This document shows, in pieces, positions 36,957 through 46,342 of a stretch of DNA of 55,632 bases; position 1 is the first letter of the stretch, and every line of letters begins with the position of its first letter. The notes below the pieces were generated by a model. The model did not search any database. It worked only from the letters and a program-made list of their open reading frames with translations, and was not told the origin of the DNA. The DNA is from Rs1 sp034111875 (lineage in GTDB: Bacteria; Pseudomonadota; Gammaproteobacteria; Pseudomonadales; Balneatricaceae). Where the stretch lies: assembly GCA_034111875.1 (NCBI GenBank), contig JAWUWK010000055.1:1-55632 (forward strand), in the 5' to 3' direction. A program made the position numbers and the translations under genes.

Positions 36957-38093
36957 TTAAAGCCCCTCAACGGACTCCCATTTGCCCGTTGTTGCCGCTC
37001 TGAGAATCGCGTCAATAGTACATTGAACTTTATATCCTTCGCGAAAATCGCTGAAGCAAGGCTTTCCAGACAATATAGACTCGATGAGTTCAGAGACTTC
37101 AATCACCTTCAAGTCATTAAAGCCAAGATGGTGTCCTGCTGCCGGACAAAAATTCCCATAGGGGGCATGGTCAGGCCCCGTCTCTATCTTCTTGAAGCCG
37201 CCAAAGCCCGCTGATTTTCCAGCCTCCCAGATCCGTAACTCGTTCATCCGCTCTTGAGAGAAAGCCAGTGCACCACGAGTACCAGTAATTTCGAAGGACA
37301 GGTCCATAGTCCGCCCCGTCGCCATCCAATTAACATCAATACTGCCCAAGACACCCGACGAAAATTGAAGAATCGCATGAGCCAGATCATCCACTTCTAC
37401 CGCTGCTTTTTCAACTGAGCCCATTGACACCGGCCGACTATTAATCACCGTGCGACTTCTCGCCACAACTTCGCTGATATCGCCCAATAGGTAACGTGCC
37501 ATCGACACTATATGACTACCTATATCGGCAACCGCCCCGCCGCCAGCTGGATCTGTCCTAAAGGAGTGCGGTAAGTCCTCATTGAGCATATAATTTTCAG
37601 CATGTCGGCCTTTGAAGCTAATTATTTCGCCCAACTCTCCACTGGCTATCATCTCGCGACAGACCCCTATTAAAGGATTGCGCAAAAAATTAAAACCAAC
37701 CTGATTGGGTACTTTAGCCACATCGACTGCCTGCATCATTTTTTGAGCCGATTTAGAGGAAACTGACAAAGGCTTTTCACAATACACAGCTTTACCGTTG
37801 TCGATAGCGCGTAACGCAATCTCTTCGTGTAGAGCATTGGGGGCTGTGATTGAGACAATATCTACCAGAGGGTCATCCACCAGCGTTTTCCAATCGCTGG
37901 TATGTTGTGAAAAACCTAGTGTTCTGGCGCTCTTGTGAGCCAACACATCATTAATGTCGGCAATTTTATACAATTCGATATTTACCGGAGCATCAAATAA
38001 CCCACCAAAAGCACGAAAGGCATTGGCATGGCACTTACCCATAAAGCCACAACCTACCATGCCGAGACGCAACGTTTTTTTGTCGTTTAACAT
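36957..38093 (-). CDS. Gfo/Idh/MocA-family dehydrogenase
   Basis: An NAD(P)-dependent sugar or cyclitol dehydrogenase of 378 residues. It has an N-terminal Rossmann fold (LGMVGCGFMGKCHANAF), the family lysine in VYCEKPLSV (Lys107), and the catalytic Asp190 and His194 in GGGAVADIGSHIVSMA. The C-terminal domain (FEITGTRGALAFSQERMNEL, GPDHAPYGNFCPAAGHHLGF) is the alpha-beta sheet domain that binds substrate. The family oxidises a ring hydroxyl of a sugar, inositol or derivative to a ketone. It lies 166 bases downstream of the ABC ATPase on the same strand and is probably the last gene of that importer's operon, so it may act on the imported substrate. Confidence 0.9.
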   Translation of the reverse strand: MLNDKKTLRLGMVGCGFMGKCHANAFRAFGGLFDAPVNIELYKIADINDVLAHKSARTLGFSQHTSDWKTLVDDPLVDIVSITAPNALHEEIALRAIDNGKAVYCEKPLSVSSKSAQKMMQAVDVAKVPNQVGFNFLRNPLIGVCREMIASGELGEIISFKGRHAENYMLNEDLPHSFRTDPAGGGAVADIGSHIVSMARYLLGDISEVVARSRTVINSRPVSMGSVEKAAVEVDDLAHAILQFSSGVLGSIDVNWMATGRTMDLSFEITGTRGALAFSQERMNELRIWEAGKSAGFGGFKKIETGPDHAPYGNFCPAAGHHLGFNDLKVIEVSELIESILSGKPCFSDFREGYKVQCTIDAILRAATTGKWESVEGL

Positions 38094-38259
38094 ACTCTAT
38101 AATCCTTGAAACCTAGCTTTTTTTCGCCATTATTCAGCTGTCGATAGATCAAAATAGCCCACAGTCCAGTCAACGATGAATAGGGATTATGACTCTGGGT
38201 TCTTCTTTAATCAGAAAAGAACAATTTCGCAACATTGAGTCAGGTTAATAAAAAGCTAA

Positions 38260-39759
38260 TCAGCAGACTTTGGCCAGCCCAGAGGCTGCATTAATAAGAT
38301 TTTCCTCTGTCATCTGTGCACCACTAAATTCTCCAACCAGTCGGCCATTCGCCATCGTCAGAATACGCTGACTAACACCGATAACTTCCGGCATTTCAGA
38401 GGAGATAACGATAACCGCCAATCCCTGTTCAGCCAGCTGCGCAATATACTGGTGTATCGAAGACTTTGAGCCCACATCAATGCCCCGCGTCGGCTCATCT
38501 AGGATAAGTAGTTTTGGTCCGGCACACAGCCATTTAGCCAACACAAACTTCTGCTGGTTGCCACCCGACAGATCCGCAACAAGTTGCTCAGGTCCCGTAG
38601 TTTTTATATCCAATTTTTCCTTAAATTCATCAAACACCTCAAGTTCGGCTTTGATGCCAGTGACTCCCATGGTCGAGAACCGTTCAAGGTGGGGTAGAGT
38701 GATATTATGCCGTCCCCCCATCCCGAGAATAAGCCCCTGCTCTTTACGGTCCTCAGGCACCAAAGTCATGCCCTGTTGGATAGCGTCCTTGGGCGATTTA
38801 AAGCTCACCAGCTCACCGTCAAATGTCACTTGACCGCTATCGCATTGACGAACACCAAAAATAGTCTCAGCCACCTCAGATCGGCCAGCGCCAATTAGAC
38901 CGTAGAGGCCCACCACTTCGCCTGCTCGAACGCTGAAGTTGATATCACTAAACAAGCCATTCTTGGCCAGATTAACCACCTTTAAAATTTCACGGCCAAT
39001 CTCAGATTGTGCACGGTGAAAGTATTTATCGAGATCACGACCAATCATCTTTTTGGTAATCTCGCCGATACTGGATTCCCTAGTGTAGACTGTACCTTGA
39101 ACACAACCATCTCTGAGCACCGTAATTTGATCGGTAATTTCAAAGATTTCGTCCATTTTATGACTGATATAAACAATGGCCACCCCGCGCTCACGCAACC
39201 CCCTAATCACGGCGAATAATTGATTTTTCTCGGCCTCTGTGAGCGTGCCGGTCGGTTCATCGAAGATGACAACATTGGCGTTAAATGCCATTGTTCTAGC
39301 GATCTCTACCATCTGTTGCTTAGCGATAGACAAGCTCCCCACCCGCATATCGGCACCAAAATCACAGCCTAGAGATTCTAGTGCGGCGCTGGCCTGTTGA
39401 TTCATCAATTTCTTATTCAGAACACCGAAGCGATTAGTCGGCCAAGCCCCCAGGAAGATGTTCTCAGCCACCGAGAGCTCTGGTGAGAGTGAAAGCTCTT
39501 GGTGAATGAGTAAGATACCTCGCTCACGGGCTTCTTTAGGCGATGTAAACTTAACCAAATCCCCCTGATGATGAATCGTCCCGCCGTCGGCATAATAAAT
39601 CCCAGATAGCACTTTCATCAACGTCGATTTACCGGCGCCATTCTCCCCCATTAAGGCGTGAACCTCACCTGCCTTAATCGTAAAACTGACGTCGCTGAGT
39701 GCGATAACACCTGGAAATTTCTTGGTAATACGTTCGGCAGTTAAAACAATCTTATTCAT
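38260..39759 (-). CDS. CUT2 sugar ABC importer, ATPase (RbsA/MglA type)
   Basis: A 499-residue double ATPase. The first half has Walker A GENGAGKST (38-46), a variant signature (GSLSIAKQQMVEIARTM) and Walker B VVIFDEPTGTL. The second has a degenerate Walker A (GLIGAGRSE), a good signature (DLSGGNQQKFVLAKWL) and LLILDEPTRGID. This asymmetry is normal for RbsA, XylG and MglA. It follows the permease gene by 9 bases and energises uptake of a monosaccharide or cyclitol bound by the divergent binding protein at 42206. Confidence 0.93.
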   Translation of the reverse strand: MNKIVLTAERITKKFPGVIALSDVSFTIKAGEVHALMGENGAGKSTLMKVLSGIYYADGGTIHHQGDLVKFTSPKEARERGILLIHQELSLSPELSVAENIFLGAWPTNRFGVLNKKLMNQQASAALESLGCDFGADMRVGSLSIAKQQMVEIARTMAFNANVVIFDEPTGTLTEAEKNQLFAVIRGLRERGVAIVYISHKMDEIFEITDQITVLRDGCVQGTVYTRESSIGEITKKMIGRDLDKYFHRAQSEIGREILKVVNLAKNGLFSDINFSVRAGEVVGLYGLIGAGRSEVAETIFGVRQCDSGQVTFDGELVSFKSPKDAIQQGMTLVPEDRKEQGLILGMGGRHNITLPHLERFSTMGVTGIKAELEVFDEFKEKLDIKTTGPEQLVADLSGGNQQKFVLAKWLCAGPKLLILDEPTRGIDVGSKSSIHQYIAQLAEQGLAVIVISSEMPEVIGVSQRILTMANGRLVGEFSGAQMTEENLINAASGLAKVC

Positions 39760-39768
39760 GAGACCACC

Positions 39769-40782
39769 TTAATGTTGATTTTTAGACGATAATGATTTAT
39801 CCAATAAGAGTGCTAAAATAAGCACCGAGCCCATTACGATCAATTCAATATAGTTTGGCGTATTAAGTAACCGCAAACCATTGAGCAACACTGCAAGCGT
39901 CAGCACTCCTCCCACCGTTTTCCACATACTGCCGAAACCTCCAATAAGTCGGGTTCCACCGAGCACTATGGCGATAATTGTCCACAGCTCCCAAATTTTT
40001 CCCGCATTAGGTTCAGCTGTACCCATCCGCATAGAAAGCAGAACCCCCGCGACAGCAGCCAAAGTTCCACACAACACGAAATTGATCACTTTATGTCTTT
40101 TAACCCGAATTCCAGCCTCGTGAGCCGATTTCTGGTTATCGCCAATCGCATAAGCTTCTCTACCATGTTTAGTGTTCGAGAGAAGCCATTGAAAAAGCGC
40201 GGCGAATACAAAAAATATCAGCGCGGTTAAAGACAGAGGTCCGATATAGATTTCAACTATTTCGGTGTATGAAAAATCCTCGGTCATCAACGCTTCCTCG
40301 CCTGTATATATAAAGACAAGGCCACGTATGCCAATCAGTGAACCCAAGGTCACGATGAATGAGTGCATTCCGGATAACGCGACAAACAGGCCATTAATCA
40401 AGCCCATTAAAACCCCTGAAAAAAGAGCGACGACAATGGCTGGCCATATTCCGATACTCTCCTGAAGCCCAATGGCCAATGCACAGGCCAAGGCCAATGT
40501 GGAACCCACCGAAAGATCGATCTCACCATTGATCATGACAATGGTCATTCCAACCGCCAGCAATCCAATGAATGAGCCTTGTGTCAGTACATTACTCAGG
40601 TTGTTTACTGTGAAAAAATAAGGTGAGGATACTGAAAATGCCACAATACACAACGCCAGAAATATCCAGATATAATTGCTAGCCAGCAGCTTGAATATGC
40701 GGCGTATAGCACCTATATTTCTAGCGCTTTTATCCGACTCAATGTTGCGACCCAATCCTAGCAAAGAGACCAGTCTGCTCAT
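39769..40782 (-). CDS. CUT2 sugar ABC importer, permease
   Basis: A polytopic inner-membrane protein of 337 residues (about nine or ten helices) of the RbsC/XylH type, with the family signature around VMINGEIDLSVGSTLALACA and the later KIWELWTIIAIVLGGTRLIGG. Its ATG overlaps the stop of the other permease gene by four bases (ATGA at 40779-40782), showing translational coupling. It pairs with that permease to form a heterodimeric channel. Confidence 0.92.
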   Translation of the reverse strand: MSRLVSLLGLGRNIESDKSARNIGAIRRIFKLLASNYIWIFLALCIVAFSVSSPYFFTVNNLSNVLTQGSFIGLLAVGMTIVMINGEIDLSVGSTLALACALAIGLQESIGIWPAIVVALFSGVLMGLINGLFVALSGMHSFIVTLGSLIGIRGLVFIYTGEEALMTEDFSYTEIVEIYIGPLSLTALIFFVFAALFQWLLSNTKHGREAYAIGDNQKSAHEAGIRVKRHKVINFVLCGTLAAVAGVLLSMRMGTAEPNAGKIWELWTIIAIVLGGTRLIGGFGSMWKTVGGVLTLAVLLNGLRLLNTPNYIELIVMGSVLILALLLDKSLSSKNQH

Positions 40783-41738
40783 GCGAAGACACTCCCTCTT
40801 TTAGCCGCCAAATCAATCCACACTGCAAGAATTATCACCGCCCATGTAACCAGCCATTGAATATAATAGGGGAATCCCATCAACAGCAGGCCATTTTGAA
40901 CAAATCCCAACATTGCAATGCCAATCATCGTGCGCCAAATTGTCCCAGACCCTCCGAGTAAGGAGGTTCCTCCCAGAATAATCCCAGCCAGTACTGTCAA
41001 CTCATAACCTTGGCCAATTGTATTTTGAGCCCCCATCACGCGACTGCCCATGATAATGGCGGCCAAAGCGGTGGCAAGGCCCGATAAAACATAGGCTGAG
41101 AGCACGACCCAACGGGTTTGAACGCCCGAAAAGAAACTCGCTGTTTCATTGCCACCGACAGAATATATTCGGCGACCAAAGTTGGTCTTTAACAACACAA
41201 AACTGGCAATAGAGGTCGTGATCAATAGGATCCAGACTGGGGCGGGTACATTAAATAGCTCGCCACGACCAAATATTCGAAACCAAGTTTCATCAGGGTT
41301 TGTCACGTTGACATTAGATCCGCCTGAGTAAAGCAACGTAAAACCTTGCAGTAATGAAAGCATCGCCAATGTAACGATCAGGGCATTGAGTTTCAAAAAA
41401 CCAACTAAGTAACCATTCACAGCACCTATTAAAAGACCCGCTATGACAGTAAAAATCAGCGCTATCCCAGGACCCACTATATTATGCTGATCGACAATCA
41501 AAACAGTCAAAAACGTTAACATCGAGCCTACTGATAAATCCAAACGACCGGTTATTACCACAAAAGTGACACCGATAGCGATCATGCCAGTTATTGATAT
41601 CTGACGAATAACATCCAGAATATTACCTAGTGTTAAGAACTCGGGTGAGAGAAAGGAAACCGAGAGAATAAAGATCACAAAGGCAATAATTAAACCATGA
41701 CTTTGAATATACTTCTGTTTGTCTTGGAGCAAGCTCAT
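40779..41738 (-). CDS. CUT2 sugar ABC importer, permease
   Basis: The first gene of the minus-strand importer operon; 319 residues, RbsC-like, with FVVITGRLDLSVGSMLTFLT and LTVLAGIILGGTSLLGGSGT as family signatures and many hydrophobic helices. It starts 467 bases from the divergent binding-protein gene at 42206. The intergenic region carries two copies of a palindrome (41816 and 42089) likely to regulate both directions. Confidence 0.92.
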   Translation of the reverse strand: MSLLQDKQKYIQSHGLIIAFVIFILSVSFLSPEFLTLGNILDVIRQISITGMIAIGVTFVVITGRLDLSVGSMLTFLTVLIVDQHNIVGPGIALIFTVIAGLLIGAVNGYLVGFLKLNALIVTLAMLSLLQGFTLLYSGGSNVNVTNPDETWFRIFGRGELFNVPAPVWILLITTSIASFVLLKTNFGRRIYSVGGNETASFFSGVQTRWVVLSAYVLSGLATALAAIIMGSRVMGAQNTIGQGYELTVLAGIILGGTSLLGGSGTIWRTMIGIAMLGFVQNGLLLMGFPYYIQWLVTWAVIILAVWIDLAAKRGSVFA

Positions 41739-41815
41739 ACCAGTATAATCCTTTTTTTATTAATTTTATAAAAAGATAATAGGCTGAAGTAGGCATGCAT
41801 TCATAGAGAAAAAGA

Positions 41816-41830
41816 ATCCAATTTGGACAT
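41816..41830. promoter_or_regulatory. Palindromic candidate operator, left copy
   Basis: ATCCAATTTGGACAT contains the perfect palindrome TCCA-ATT-TGGA. It matches the right copy at 13 of 15 positions and lies 77 bases upstream of the minus-strand permease start. It differs from the LacI-type operators elsewhere in the island. Confidence 0.5.
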
Positions 41831-42088
41831 CTTGTTAATCTGATAGCATTTCAAAGACTATCAAAAATGTGAGACGTTAACCAAGAAAATACAAGGAAAA
41901 AACCAGTGTTAACGGGGTATAAACTTATAAATAAGGTTTCTAAGCTTGGTTTTAGCGGCGTATCACTTAGCGCAACAATAGTGCAAAAGTCTTATTTTGT
42001 GATTTATCTGTTATCGCGTCCTAAAAGCGCAGACGTTGAACATTTTTTATTTTTTAATAGCCTTCTGCAATGAGGTTATTGTAATAAT

Positions 42089-42103
42089 ATCCATTGTGGA
42101 CAT
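42089..42103. promoter_or_regulatory. Palindromic candidate operator, right copy
   Basis: ATCCATTGTGGACAT contains TCCA-TTG-TGGA. It is 273 bases from the left copy, 26 turns of B-DNA, so both would lie on the same helical face. It is 102 bases upstream of the binding-protein start at 42206. Confidence 0.5.
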
Positions 42104-42205
42104 GCTGCTTATTGTATGCGTGTGGTTATTTGTGGCTTTATAGTAGCAACCCAATCAGCGCTAATGCTGATGGACTGTTCCACTTATGGAATACCGGAGG
42201 CAATA

Positions 42206-43207
42206 ATGAAACTGAAAAACAAAATCGCCCTAACGTCCCTTCTTAGTCTGATGTGTGTAGGAATAATGACCGCTTCTGCACAAGCGAGTGAAGCACCAGC
42301 ATGGCTAGGTGGCGAACTTAAAAAACCGCTATCGGAAACCCGAATTGGAATCACGGTTCTTTACCCAGGCTCTAATGCCTACCAGGCTAAGTACGCCGAA
42401 ACCGCTGAAGCTTACACCAAACAACTTGGCTTAAAAGCGACTGTCATGGATCCTCAGGGAGACCCAGCGGTGCAATTTAATCAGATACAAGACATGGTAT
42501 CGCAAAATCTTGATGTTATTGTACTGTGGCCCACCTCCCAAAATGCACTTATTCCAGCCGTTAGACAAGCGTCTCGTGCCGGCATCCCGGTTGTCACTTC
42601 AAATTCCCCTATTGGCGAAGCCGGACGACGTTATGTCGCAGCTCATACTGGCCCCGATGATTGCGCACAGGCTGAACAAGCCGCAGAAATGCTTGGTGAC
42701 TCACTCAATAGTAAAGGCAACATCGTAGTCGTTGAAGGCACTCCAGGTTACACCGTCTCTATTTTGCGCAAAAACTGCTTCATGGATAAAATGGAAGACT
42801 CCTATCCTAATATTAACATTTTGGCGAGCCAGACAGCTGAATGGAACCGAGAAAAAGCACAGACAGTCATGGAGACATTTCTGACCAAGTTTGGCGATAA
42901 AATAAACGGTGTTTACGCCTTTGATGACGGCATGGGCCTTGGTGTAATTAGTGCATTACAAGCTAAAGGAAAAACGCCAGGTGAGGTAAAAGTAGTTACC
43001 TGCAACTTATTTGGCGAAGGCTGGGATGCAATCAAGACTGGCTGGCAAACAGGTTCAAATAAGCAGTCGGCAGAAGACGATGCGATTTTAGCAATACAAA
43101 CAGCGGTTAAAATTGCCCACGGCATTGACGTTCCCACTTTAAGTCAGATTGAAACGCCAAAAATTCAGGCGCATAACGTCGCTCAGTTCGAACGCCCTAG
43201 CTGGTAA
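42206..43207 (+). CDS. CUT2 sugar ABC importer, periplasmic binding protein
   Basis: A 333-residue exported protein with a Sec signal peptide (basic MKLKNK, hydrophobic core, cleavage likely after SAQA at about residue 26). The mature part is RbsB-like: GITVLYPGSNAYQAKYAETA, DPAVQFNQIQDMVSQNLDVI, VLWPTSQNALIPAVRQASRA, EGTPGYTVSILRKNCF and AEWNREKAQTVMETFLTKF. GGAGG seven bases before ATG 42206 settles the start; the longer frame from 42116 is not used. It is divergent from the permease-permease-ATPase genes, which it serves. The ligand is a monosaccharide or cyclitol by family. Confidence 0.92.
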   Translation: MKLKNKIALTSLLSLMCVGIMTASAQASEAPAWLGGELKKPLSETRIGITVLYPGSNAYQAKYAETAEAYTKQLGLKATVMDPQGDPAVQFNQIQDMVSQNLDVIVLWPTSQNALIPAVRQASRAGIPVVTSNSPIGEAGRRYVAAHTGPDDCAQAEQAAEMLGDSLNSKGNIVVVEGTPGYTVSILRKNCFMDKMEDSYPNINILASQTAEWNREKAQTVMETFLTKFGDKINGVYAFDDGMGLGVISALQAKGKTPGEVKVVTCNLFGEGWDAIKTGWQTGSNKQSAEDDAILAIQTAVKIAHGIDVPTLSQIETPKIQAHNVAQFERPSW

Positions 43208-43212
43208 GCTTC

Positions 43213-43256
43213 GGCAAAAATGCGGGTGGCTGATATTTAACTGGTGCCCGTTTTTA
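43213..43256 (+). terminator. Probable terminator after the binding-protein gene
   Basis: AAAAATGCGGG pairs imperfectly (2-base bulge) with CCCGTTTTT across a loop of about 20 bases, with a T-run on the 3' side. It lies just past the binding-protein stop codon. The rest of the 444-base gap before the GMC gene holds only the hairpin at 43542. Confidence 0.45.
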
Positions 43257-43541
43257 GCTTATTCCCTGACCCTAAATTTTTCATAGGGGCAGCTCGATAG
43301 TTTTACTTTATATGACTAAAAATTAATTCTGATTCCAGCGTTGTTCGCTGCAAAGGCTTGCACATCAGTTCAAGGCAGCGCCTAAGTTGATGGTCATATG
43401 ATGACTTCAGACAAATATCACTGAACAAAAACTACTGTTGTCACCAGCCTGTTTTAATCCGCTGGCAGCATTAGGCTATTGATCTGCAGCAACAGGGCAA
43501 TCAGGAGTATTTTTCAAAACCCATAGATACATTTTTAATAC

Positions 43542-43595
43542 ACTGTGAGATCTTTGCGAGAAATAGCGAGAAATAGCGAGAAAATATCTCACAGT
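43542..43595 (+). promoter_or_regulatory. Leader stem-loop with three tandem 10-base units
   Basis: ACTGTGAGAT (43542-43551) and ATCTCACAGT (43586-43595) are perfect inverted arms. Between them GCGAGAAATA is repeated about three times in tandem. It lies 56 bases upstream of the GTG of the GMC oxidoreductase, so it would be in its mRNA leader. The left arm matches part of the dispersed repeat family (ACTGTGAGATCT in copy A). Confidence 0.6.
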
Positions 43596-43651
43596 AAAAG
43601 ACAGCCCGCCAAATTAAAACTATCTGGCGCTGTTCTACAGGAGACTTAGTA

Positions 43652-45265
43652 GTGACGACTAGTGAACAAGAATATGACTTTATCGTCGTTGGGGCAGGCT
43701 CCGCCGGTTGCGTAGTCGCGGGAAGGCTCAGTGAAGCTGGTCATTGTGTTCTTCTGCTTGAAGCGGGAGGAAAAGCCAGTAACCCATGGATCCATATACC
43801 ACTTGGCTATGCAAAGCTGTATGCAAACCCTAACGTTAACTGGTGTTATCAGAGCGAACCCGAGCCCAATATGTACGGCCGTCGTCTTTTTCAGCCAAGG
43901 GGCAAAGTACTGGGAGGCTCTGGATCAATCAATGGCATGATTTTTATCAGAGGCCAACAAGAGGATTTCGATCTATGGCAAAGTGCAGGTTGCAAAGGCT
44001 GGGGCTTTAAAAGCGTCTTGGCGTTTTTTAAGAAATCCGAAGATCAGCAAAGAGGCCCTGATGAATACCACGCAACGGGTGGGCCGCTTGCTATATCTGA
44101 CCTTCCCTCTACCTATCAACTTGGAGATGCGTTCCACCAGGCTTCTCACAAGCTGGGATCACCCTACAACAACGATTTTAATGGAGCCAATCAACTAGGC
44201 ACTGGCTACGTACAAGTAAACACCAAAAACGGCCGTCGCTGGAGTACCGCCGACGCTTTCCTCAATACCCATATGGGGTCTAATATAACCATAGTCACTA
44301 AGGTATCGGTTGATAAACTCAGTATCATCAACGGCAAAGTTGTCGGCGTTAATTATCGCGACCAACGCGGCGCGCACTTTACTAAAGCCAAAAAAGAGGT
44401 CATCGTGAGTGCGGGCACTTTCAACTCGCCAAAACTACTCGAACTCTCAGGCATCGGCGATGCAGCGCTATTAGAAGAAAAGGCTATTGCCGTCATTCAT
44501 CACCTGCCCGGTGTAGGCAACAACCTACAGGACCATTTCGGCATTGGCCTAGAGTTTAAGTGCTCTAAGCCCATCACCGTCAACGATCTTTACAACAACC
44601 CGTTGAAAGGGGCCTTGGCGATGGCCGAATATTTGATATTCAAAAAAGGTCCGATGGCCAGCAACGGTAATTACTCGAACACTTTTATCACCACCTCTGA
44701 AAAAATTAAACGACCGGACATGATGATCACTTTTATGTCTTGGTGTACTGGTGAAGATTTGGCACCGCGGCCTTTTTCTGGTTTTACCATATTGGCCGAA
44801 CACATCCGCCCCGATGCTAGGGGTTCGGTACATGTACGCTCCAATGATCCTAACGACTCTCCCGCTATCAAGTTCAATTTCCTAGAATCTGACGCTGATA
44901 AGAAAGCCGCTATCGCAGGCCTGAGGCACGCAAGAAAGATTTCACAGACCGCACCAATGAGTGATTACGTCGCTGAGGAAATCCTTCCAGGGCTTGATAA
45001 AACTACCGACAAAGAACTCCTAGAGCACTGCCGCAGAAACGGATTGTCACTCTTACATTGTGTCGGTACTTGTAAAATGGGTAAAGATAATATGGCGGTC
45101 GTTGACCCACAACTACGTGTCATTGGAATTGAGGGGCTGCGCGTGATCGATGCCTCCATCATGCCAACTATTGTATCTGCCAATACCAATGCAGCAACCA
45201 TTATGATTGGTGAGAAAGGTGCGCAAATGATTATTGATGACTACCATCAGTTTCCAGAGCGTTGA
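43652..45265 (+). CDS. GMC-family FAD alcohol oxidoreductase
   Basis: A 537-residue glucose-methanol-choline family flavoenzyme. The FAD motif is FIVVGAGSAGCVVAGRLSEA with LLLEAGG; the second signature is VLGGSGSINGMIFIRGQ. Near the C-terminus His469 (LLHCVGTCKMG) and Asn513 (SANTNAATIMIGEK) have the same 44-residue spacing as the catalytic His-Asn pair of choline oxidase. It would oxidise a primary or secondary alcohol to aldehyde or ketone, passing electrons to a quinone or other acceptor. The start is GTG, supported by AGGAGA about eight bases upstream. It is followed after 31 bases by the IolG-like gene, so the two are co-transcribed and may act on the same polyol. Confidence 0.92.
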   Translation: MTTSEQEYDFIVVGAGSAGCVVAGRLSEAGHCVLLLEAGGKASNPWIHIPLGYAKLYANPNVNWCYQSEPEPNMYGRRLFQPRGKVLGGSGSINGMIFIRGQQEDFDLWQSAGCKGWGFKSVLAFFKKSEDQQRGPDEYHATGGPLAISDLPSTYQLGDAFHQASHKLGSPYNNDFNGANQLGTGYVQVNTKNGRRWSTADAFLNTHMGSNITIVTKVSVDKLSIINGKVVGVNYRDQRGAHFTKAKKEVIVSAGTFNSPKLLELSGIGDAALLEEKAIAVIHHLPGVGNNLQDHFGIGLEFKCSKPITVNDLYNNPLKGALAMAEYLIFKKGPMASNGNYSNTFITTSEKIKRPDMMITFMSWCTGEDLAPRPFSGFTILAEHIRPDARGSVHVRSNDPNDSPAIKFNFLESDADKKAAIAGLRHARKISQTAPMSDYVAEEILPGLDKTTDKELLEHCRRNGLSLLHCVGTCKMGKDNMAVVDPQLRVIGIEGLRVIDASIMPTIVSANTNAATIMIGEKGAQMIIDDYHQFPER

Positions 45266-45296
45266 TAGTGATTATAAATCTAACAGAGGAATAAAT

Positions 45297-46289
45297 ATGC
45301 TTCGGTTTTGCTTGCTCGGGTCTGGTCGAATGGGCTATGTATACGCGAAAATAATTTCTGAACATCCGGAGGCAGAGCTAGTAGCCGTGATCAATCCGAA
45401 CCTCAAGTCTGCGATTACTCTGATTGAAAACTATGGAGGTAATGCGTTCAAGACCTTGGCCGAGTGCCGGGAATCTATAGAGTTTGACGCCGCCATCATC
45501 TGCTCTCCCACTAACACTCATTTGCAACTTATTTCTGAAGTGGCTAAAGCAGGAAAAGCTATCTTCTGTGAAAAGCCTATCGATCTTAGCATGGAGCGAT
45601 TGGATCAGTGTATCTCTGTGGTTGAGCAATATAAAGTGCCCTTTGCTGTCGGTTTTAACCGCCGCTTTGATCCGACCAACCTAGCACTTCGCAATAGACT
45701 AATGAGTGGCGAAGTGGGTAATTTGAACATGCTGTTCCTCACCAGTAGAGATCCGTCTCCTCCGCCTATAGACTACATTAAGCGCTCAGGCGGTTATTTC
45801 TGTGACAGTACAATCCATGACATTGATTTGATATGCTGGTTGACAAATGATGCGCCTATCGAAGTTTTTTCCAGTGCCAGCTGCCTTATCGATGACAAAA
45901 TTGGCGCGGCAGGCGATGTTGATACCGCGATGACAATATTAAAAATGAAGAGCGGCGTATTATGCCATATAAATAACAGCCGTAAAGCCGTCTATGGATT
46001 TGACCAGCGAATAGAGATTTTTGGCTCCGCGGGAATGCTGCAAACCAATAACCAACGCGAAATATTACTGAGCTATTCCAACGAAAAAGTAACCGACGCA
46101 CAGCCGCTCTTAAAACACTTTTTTTTAGAGCGATATGGCCAGTCCTTCGCCCTAGAAGTATCTGATTTTATTCACTGTATAAAAACCGGTAGTAATCCAG
46201 CAGTCAATCAATGGGATGGCCGTCGTGCACTTGAAATCGCCTTAGCTTGCGAACTTTCACATCGGGAGGGCCGCATCGTGAAACTTTAA
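45297..46289 (+). CDS. Inositol 2-dehydrogenase-like Gfo/Idh/MocA enzyme
   Basis: A 330-residue NAD-dependent dehydrogenase closely following the IolG pattern. It has Rossmann LLGSGRMGYVYAKII, Lys93 in FCEKPIDLS, AVGFNRRFDPTN, SRDPSPPPIDYIKRSGG and then Asp170 and His174 in YFCDSTIHDIDL, with GDVDTAMTIL and YGFDQRIEIFGSAGM. In Bacillus IolG the equivalent Lys-Asp-His triad oxidises myo-inositol to 2-keto-myo-inositol. GAGG eight bases before ATG 45297 sets the start, removing 21 residues that overlap the GMC gene. No iolB, C, D or E is present in the window, so any cyclitol ketone formed must enter a different route. Confidence 0.9.
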   Translation: MLRFCLLGSGRMGYVYAKIISEHPEAELVAVINPNLKSAITLIENYGGNAFKTLAECRESIEFDAAIICSPTNTHLQLISEVAKAGKAIFCEKPIDLSMERLDQCISVVEQYKVPFAVGFNRRFDPTNLALRNRLMSGEVGNLNMLFLTSRDPSPPPIDYIKRSGGYFCDSTIHDIDLICWLTNDAPIEVFSSASCLIDDKIGAAGDVDTAMTILKMKSGVLCHINNSRKAVYGFDQRIEIFGSAGMLQTNNQREILLSYSNEKVTDAQPLLKHFFLERYGQSFALEVSDFIHCIKTGSNPAVNQWDGRRALEIALACELSHREGRIVKL

Positions 46290-46342
46290 AATAAAATTAC
46301 TAAATGATTCTAGGGGAGTGTCTCAACCAGATAATTACTGTG

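Noticed and set aside
43551..43585. CRISPR-like array upstream of the GMC gene
   Set aside because: The units are 10 bases in direct tandem without spacers and lie inside a hairpin; no cas genes are present.
45297..46289. A classical myo-inositol (iol) operon
   Set aside because: Only an IolG-like enzyme is present; no IolB, C, D or E is seen in the window.
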